Origin: JAPOXR01 sp965214695
Lineage (GTDB): Bacteria; Pseudomonadota; Alphaproteobacteria; Rhodobacterales; Rhodobacteraceae
Direction: 5' to 3'
Length of the DNA: 64,000 nt
NCBI GenBank assembly: GCA_965214695.1
Contig: OZ243967.1
Span: 868,001-932,000 of the forward strand
The notes under the pieces were generated by a model. That model ran no database searches and was not told the DNA's origin. It saw only the letters and a program-made list of their open reading frames with translations. Positions 62,332 through 64,000 of this stretch are shown here, in pieces (the first letter of the stretch is position 1; every line of letters begins with the position of its first letter). The position numbers and the translations under genes were made by a program.

Positions 62332-62377
62332 TCGGGCGCCTGGACAGGAAATGGACATCCAGCAGATGGAGAGCATC

Positions 62378-63184
62378 ATGAGCACACCCCCTTCCCGACC
62401 AACCACAGCTGCCTGCGCATTCCTGCGGGTTCCGGCACTGTTGATGACATTCCTGTGCATGGCGTGGCTGAACCCGCAACCGGCTGCCGCAACCGATCTT
62501 GCCAATCTGACCGCGGTCGAACGCGAGGTTCTGCGCGAGGAAATTCGTCAGTTGCTACTCGAGAATCCCGACATCATCATCGACGCGCTGGAAGCCCAGA
62601 GGACCATGGAAGCCGCAGAGCAGGAGGCGAGTGACGCGCAGCTGATTGCACGCTTCGGCGACGAATTGTTTCACGACTCCCATTCCTGGGTCGGCGGCAA
62701 CCTGGATGGCGACATCACGCTGGTCGAATTCCTGGACTACAATTGCGGATTTTGTCGCAAATCCGCCGATGTCGTGGACGAGCTGATTGAGACCGACGGC
62801 AATATCCGGTTCGTGGTCAAGGAATATCCAATACTGGGCACCAATTCCGAGATCGCCGCCCTGCTGGCCGTCTCGGTGCTGCAGCTGGCCGGTGATCAGC
62901 AGTACAAATCGGTCCATGACCTGATGATGACCCATGAGGGCCCCTATGATGACGGATTTGTCAGCGAAGTTGCCGGCCTGGCTGGAATTGACCCGGAACT
63001 GATTGTCGAGCACATCGATTCCCTGACGCCGCATGACGCGATTTCCGCCAATTTTCAACTTGCCGGCAATATGGGCATCAACTCCACGCCAACTTTCGTT
63101 ATTGGGAACCGGATGGTGAGGGGCTATATTCCGTATTCAGAGATGCAGGAGATCGTGAATCAACAACGGTCCGGAACGAACTGA
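62378..63184 (+). CDS. DsbA-family thiol:disulfide interchange protein
   Basis: The 268-residue secreted protein has a signal peptide (VPALLMTFLCMAWLNPQPAAA), a helical N-terminal extension and a thioredoxin-fold DsbA domain with active site CGFC in FLDYNCGFCRKSADV and the cis-proline segment INSTPTFVIG. It probably forms disulfides in periplasmic proteins, with DsbB (46.4 kb) as the oxidant. ATG 62378 has a good upstream GGAGAG; in-frame ATGs at 62351 and 62366 are alternatives. It starts 47 bases after rne. Confidence 0.87.
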   Translation: MSTPPSRPTTAACAFLRVPALLMTFLCMAWLNPQPAAATDLANLTAVEREVLREEIRQLLLENPDIIIDALEAQRTMEAAEQEASDAQLIARFGDELFHDSHSWVGGNLDGDITLVEFLDYNCGFCRKSADVVDELIETDGNIRFVVKEYPILGTNSEIAALLAVSVLQLAGDQQYKSVHDLMMTHEGPYDDGFVSEVAGLAGIDPELIVEHIDSLTPHDAISANFQLAGNMGINSTPTFVIGNRMVRGYIPYSEMQEIVNQQRSGTN

Positions 63185-63255
63185 CGGGCAGAGATCCGAC
63201 CGGTCCGACTGTCGGCAATCGGTCAATCTGCATCAACCCCAGCGCCGAGTAGACC

Positions 63256-63744
63256 ATGAGCAAAGAAACTGATCGTGACAGCCAGACCGAGATCGAGGAT
63301 CTGGCCAGGCTGATGAACCAGTACGGGCTGGAGCAGGTCGAGATATCGAGAGTTCGCGGCGAGTTCCAGAGGGATCGGATCAGGCTGTCAAGGCCAAGGG
63401 CCGGCGCCGCTGCTGCTGCCAGCCAGCCGGCGCCGCCGACAGAACGGTCCACGGAACCGGCCCCGGCGGCAGCGGAGACCCTGGAAGGCAATCTCGACCC
63501 GACCTCGCATCCCGGGGCGGTTATCGCGCCGATGATCGGCACCGTCTATCTCCAGGCCGAGCCGGGGGCGCCAAGCTTCGTGGAGATCGGCTCCCAGGTC
63601 GAGGAAGGCCAAACCCTGCTCATCATCGAGGCGATGAAGACCATGAACCACATTCACGCACCCCATGGCGGAACGGTACGGCGAATTCTCGTCGAGGACA
63701 CGTCGATCGTGGAGTATGGCACGCCCCTGATGATCATCGAGTAG
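63256..63744 (+). CDS. accB: Biotin carboxyl carrier protein of acetyl-CoA carboxylase
   Basis: The 162-residue product has an N-terminal helix region (IEDLARLMNQYGLEQVEI), an Ala/Pro-rich linker (about 50-80) and the biotinyl domain with biotinylation site EAMKTMNHI and IIEAMK hairpin. It carries the carboxyl group for fatty acid synthesis. accC follows 11 bases later. Confidence 0.95.
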   Translation: MSKETDRDSQTEIEDLARLMNQYGLEQVEISRVRGEFQRDRIRLSRPRAGAAAAASQPAPPTERSTEPAPAAAETLEGNLDPTSHPGAVIAPMIGTVYLQAEPGAPSFVEIGSQVEEGQTLLIIEAMKTMNHIHAPHGGTVRRILVEDTSIVEYGTPLMIIE

Positions 63745-63755
63745 GTCGGCGGCCA

Positions 63756-64000
63756 ATGGTTTCCAAGATCCTGATCGCCAATCGGGGCGAGATCGCGTTG
63801 CGGGTCATCCGGGCCTGCAGGGAGCTCGGCATACCATCGGTTGCCGTCCACTCGACTGCCGATGACACCGCCATGCATGTCCGCATGGCCGACGAGGCAA
63901 TCTGCATCGGGCCGCCGCCCTCCTCGCAAAGCTACCTGTCAATCCCGACAATCGTCTCGGCCTGCCTGGTCACCAAGGCCGATGCCATCCATCCGGGATA
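63756..64000 (+). CDS. accC: Biotin carboxylase, N-terminal part (runs off the window)
   Basis: The first 81 codons are visible: MVSKILIANRGEIALRVIRA, AVHSTADDTAMHVRMADEA and TKADAIHPG are the start of the biotin carboxylase N-terminal domain. The ATP-grasp and C-terminal domains lie outside. ATG 63756 is 11 bases after accB, the normal accBC operon. Confidence 0.95.
   Translation, partial: MVSKILIANRGEIALRVIRACRELGIPSVAVHSTADDTAMHVRMADEAICIGPPPSSQSYLSIPTIVSACLVTKADAIHPG

Noticed and set aside
1..64000. CRISPR array
   Set aside because: No regularly spaced repeats with variable spacers were seen; the only tandem repeats are pairs (31523-31565, 15181-15202).

Overview
The window is high-GC, densely coded bacterial chromosome. 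It reads as an alphaproteobacterium, because several gene groups are typical of that class: rplM-rpsI, trmJ next to ctaA, a class II (plant-type) DAHP synthase, olsB-olsA for ornithine lipid, an M23 peptidase with a bactofilin, RNase E near a PBP1A gene and prfB, and accB-accC. The order within the class is not clear from the sequence; a Rhodospirillales- or Rhodobacterales-like relative is plausible.

Layout. 0-6 kb: housekeeping (rplM-rpsI, a hotdog thioesterase, an enoyl-CoA hydratase, and a tightly overlapping trmJ-ctaA-M32 carboxypeptidase operon). 6-15.5 kb: accessory island. It holds a NitT/TauT-type ABC importer, a GntR/FCD regulator, an AroE-like dehydrogenase and a flavoprotein gene destroyed by a nonsense codon, a 378-bp small mobile element and a frameshift. 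Next to it lies a Fic/Doc toxin and putative antitoxin pair split exactly at its junction by a 1,760-bp insertion sequence with clear terminal inverted repeats and a 6-bp target duplication. 15.8-24.7 kb: a tricarboxylate module: tcuA-tcuB oxidation genes, a tctE-tctD two-component system, tctC, a fused tctA-tctB permease and a PrpF-type isomerase. 25-28.1 kb: gmk, a gamma-carbonic-anhydrase-like protein fused to a DUF3553-like tail, and olsB-olsA.

28.4-29.7 kb: a two-gene minus-strand cassette (a DUF1828/DUF1829-like protein and an uncharacterised partner), a candidate toxin-antitoxin or defence pair. 30-32.8 kb: DAHP synthase and a PQQ-type sugar dehydrogenase. 33-40.7 kb: a complete branched-chain-type ABC importer followed by a dimethylglycine/sarcosine-dehydrogenase-like flavoprotein. 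40.7-44.5 kb: a MocA-like cytidylyltransferase, then (minus strand) modABC between two tRNA-Leu genes. The downstream one, tRNA-Leu(UAA), is interrupted after U34 by a 214-nt group I intron, the same site as the classical cyanobacterial/plastid intron.

44.6-64 kb: envelope and core functions: membrane proteins, dsbB, an HNH nuclease, an MFS permease, queA, a YhdP/AsmA-like giant, an M23 peptidase with bactofilin, prfB, PBP1A, RNase E with an acidic repeat insert, a DsbA-like protein, accB and the start of accC.

The most noteworthy items are the tRNA-Leu(UAA) group I intron, the insertion sequence splitting the toxin-antitoxin pair, the decaying flavoprotein with its clean 378-bp element, the DUF1828 cassette, and the tcu/tct/prpF cluster.
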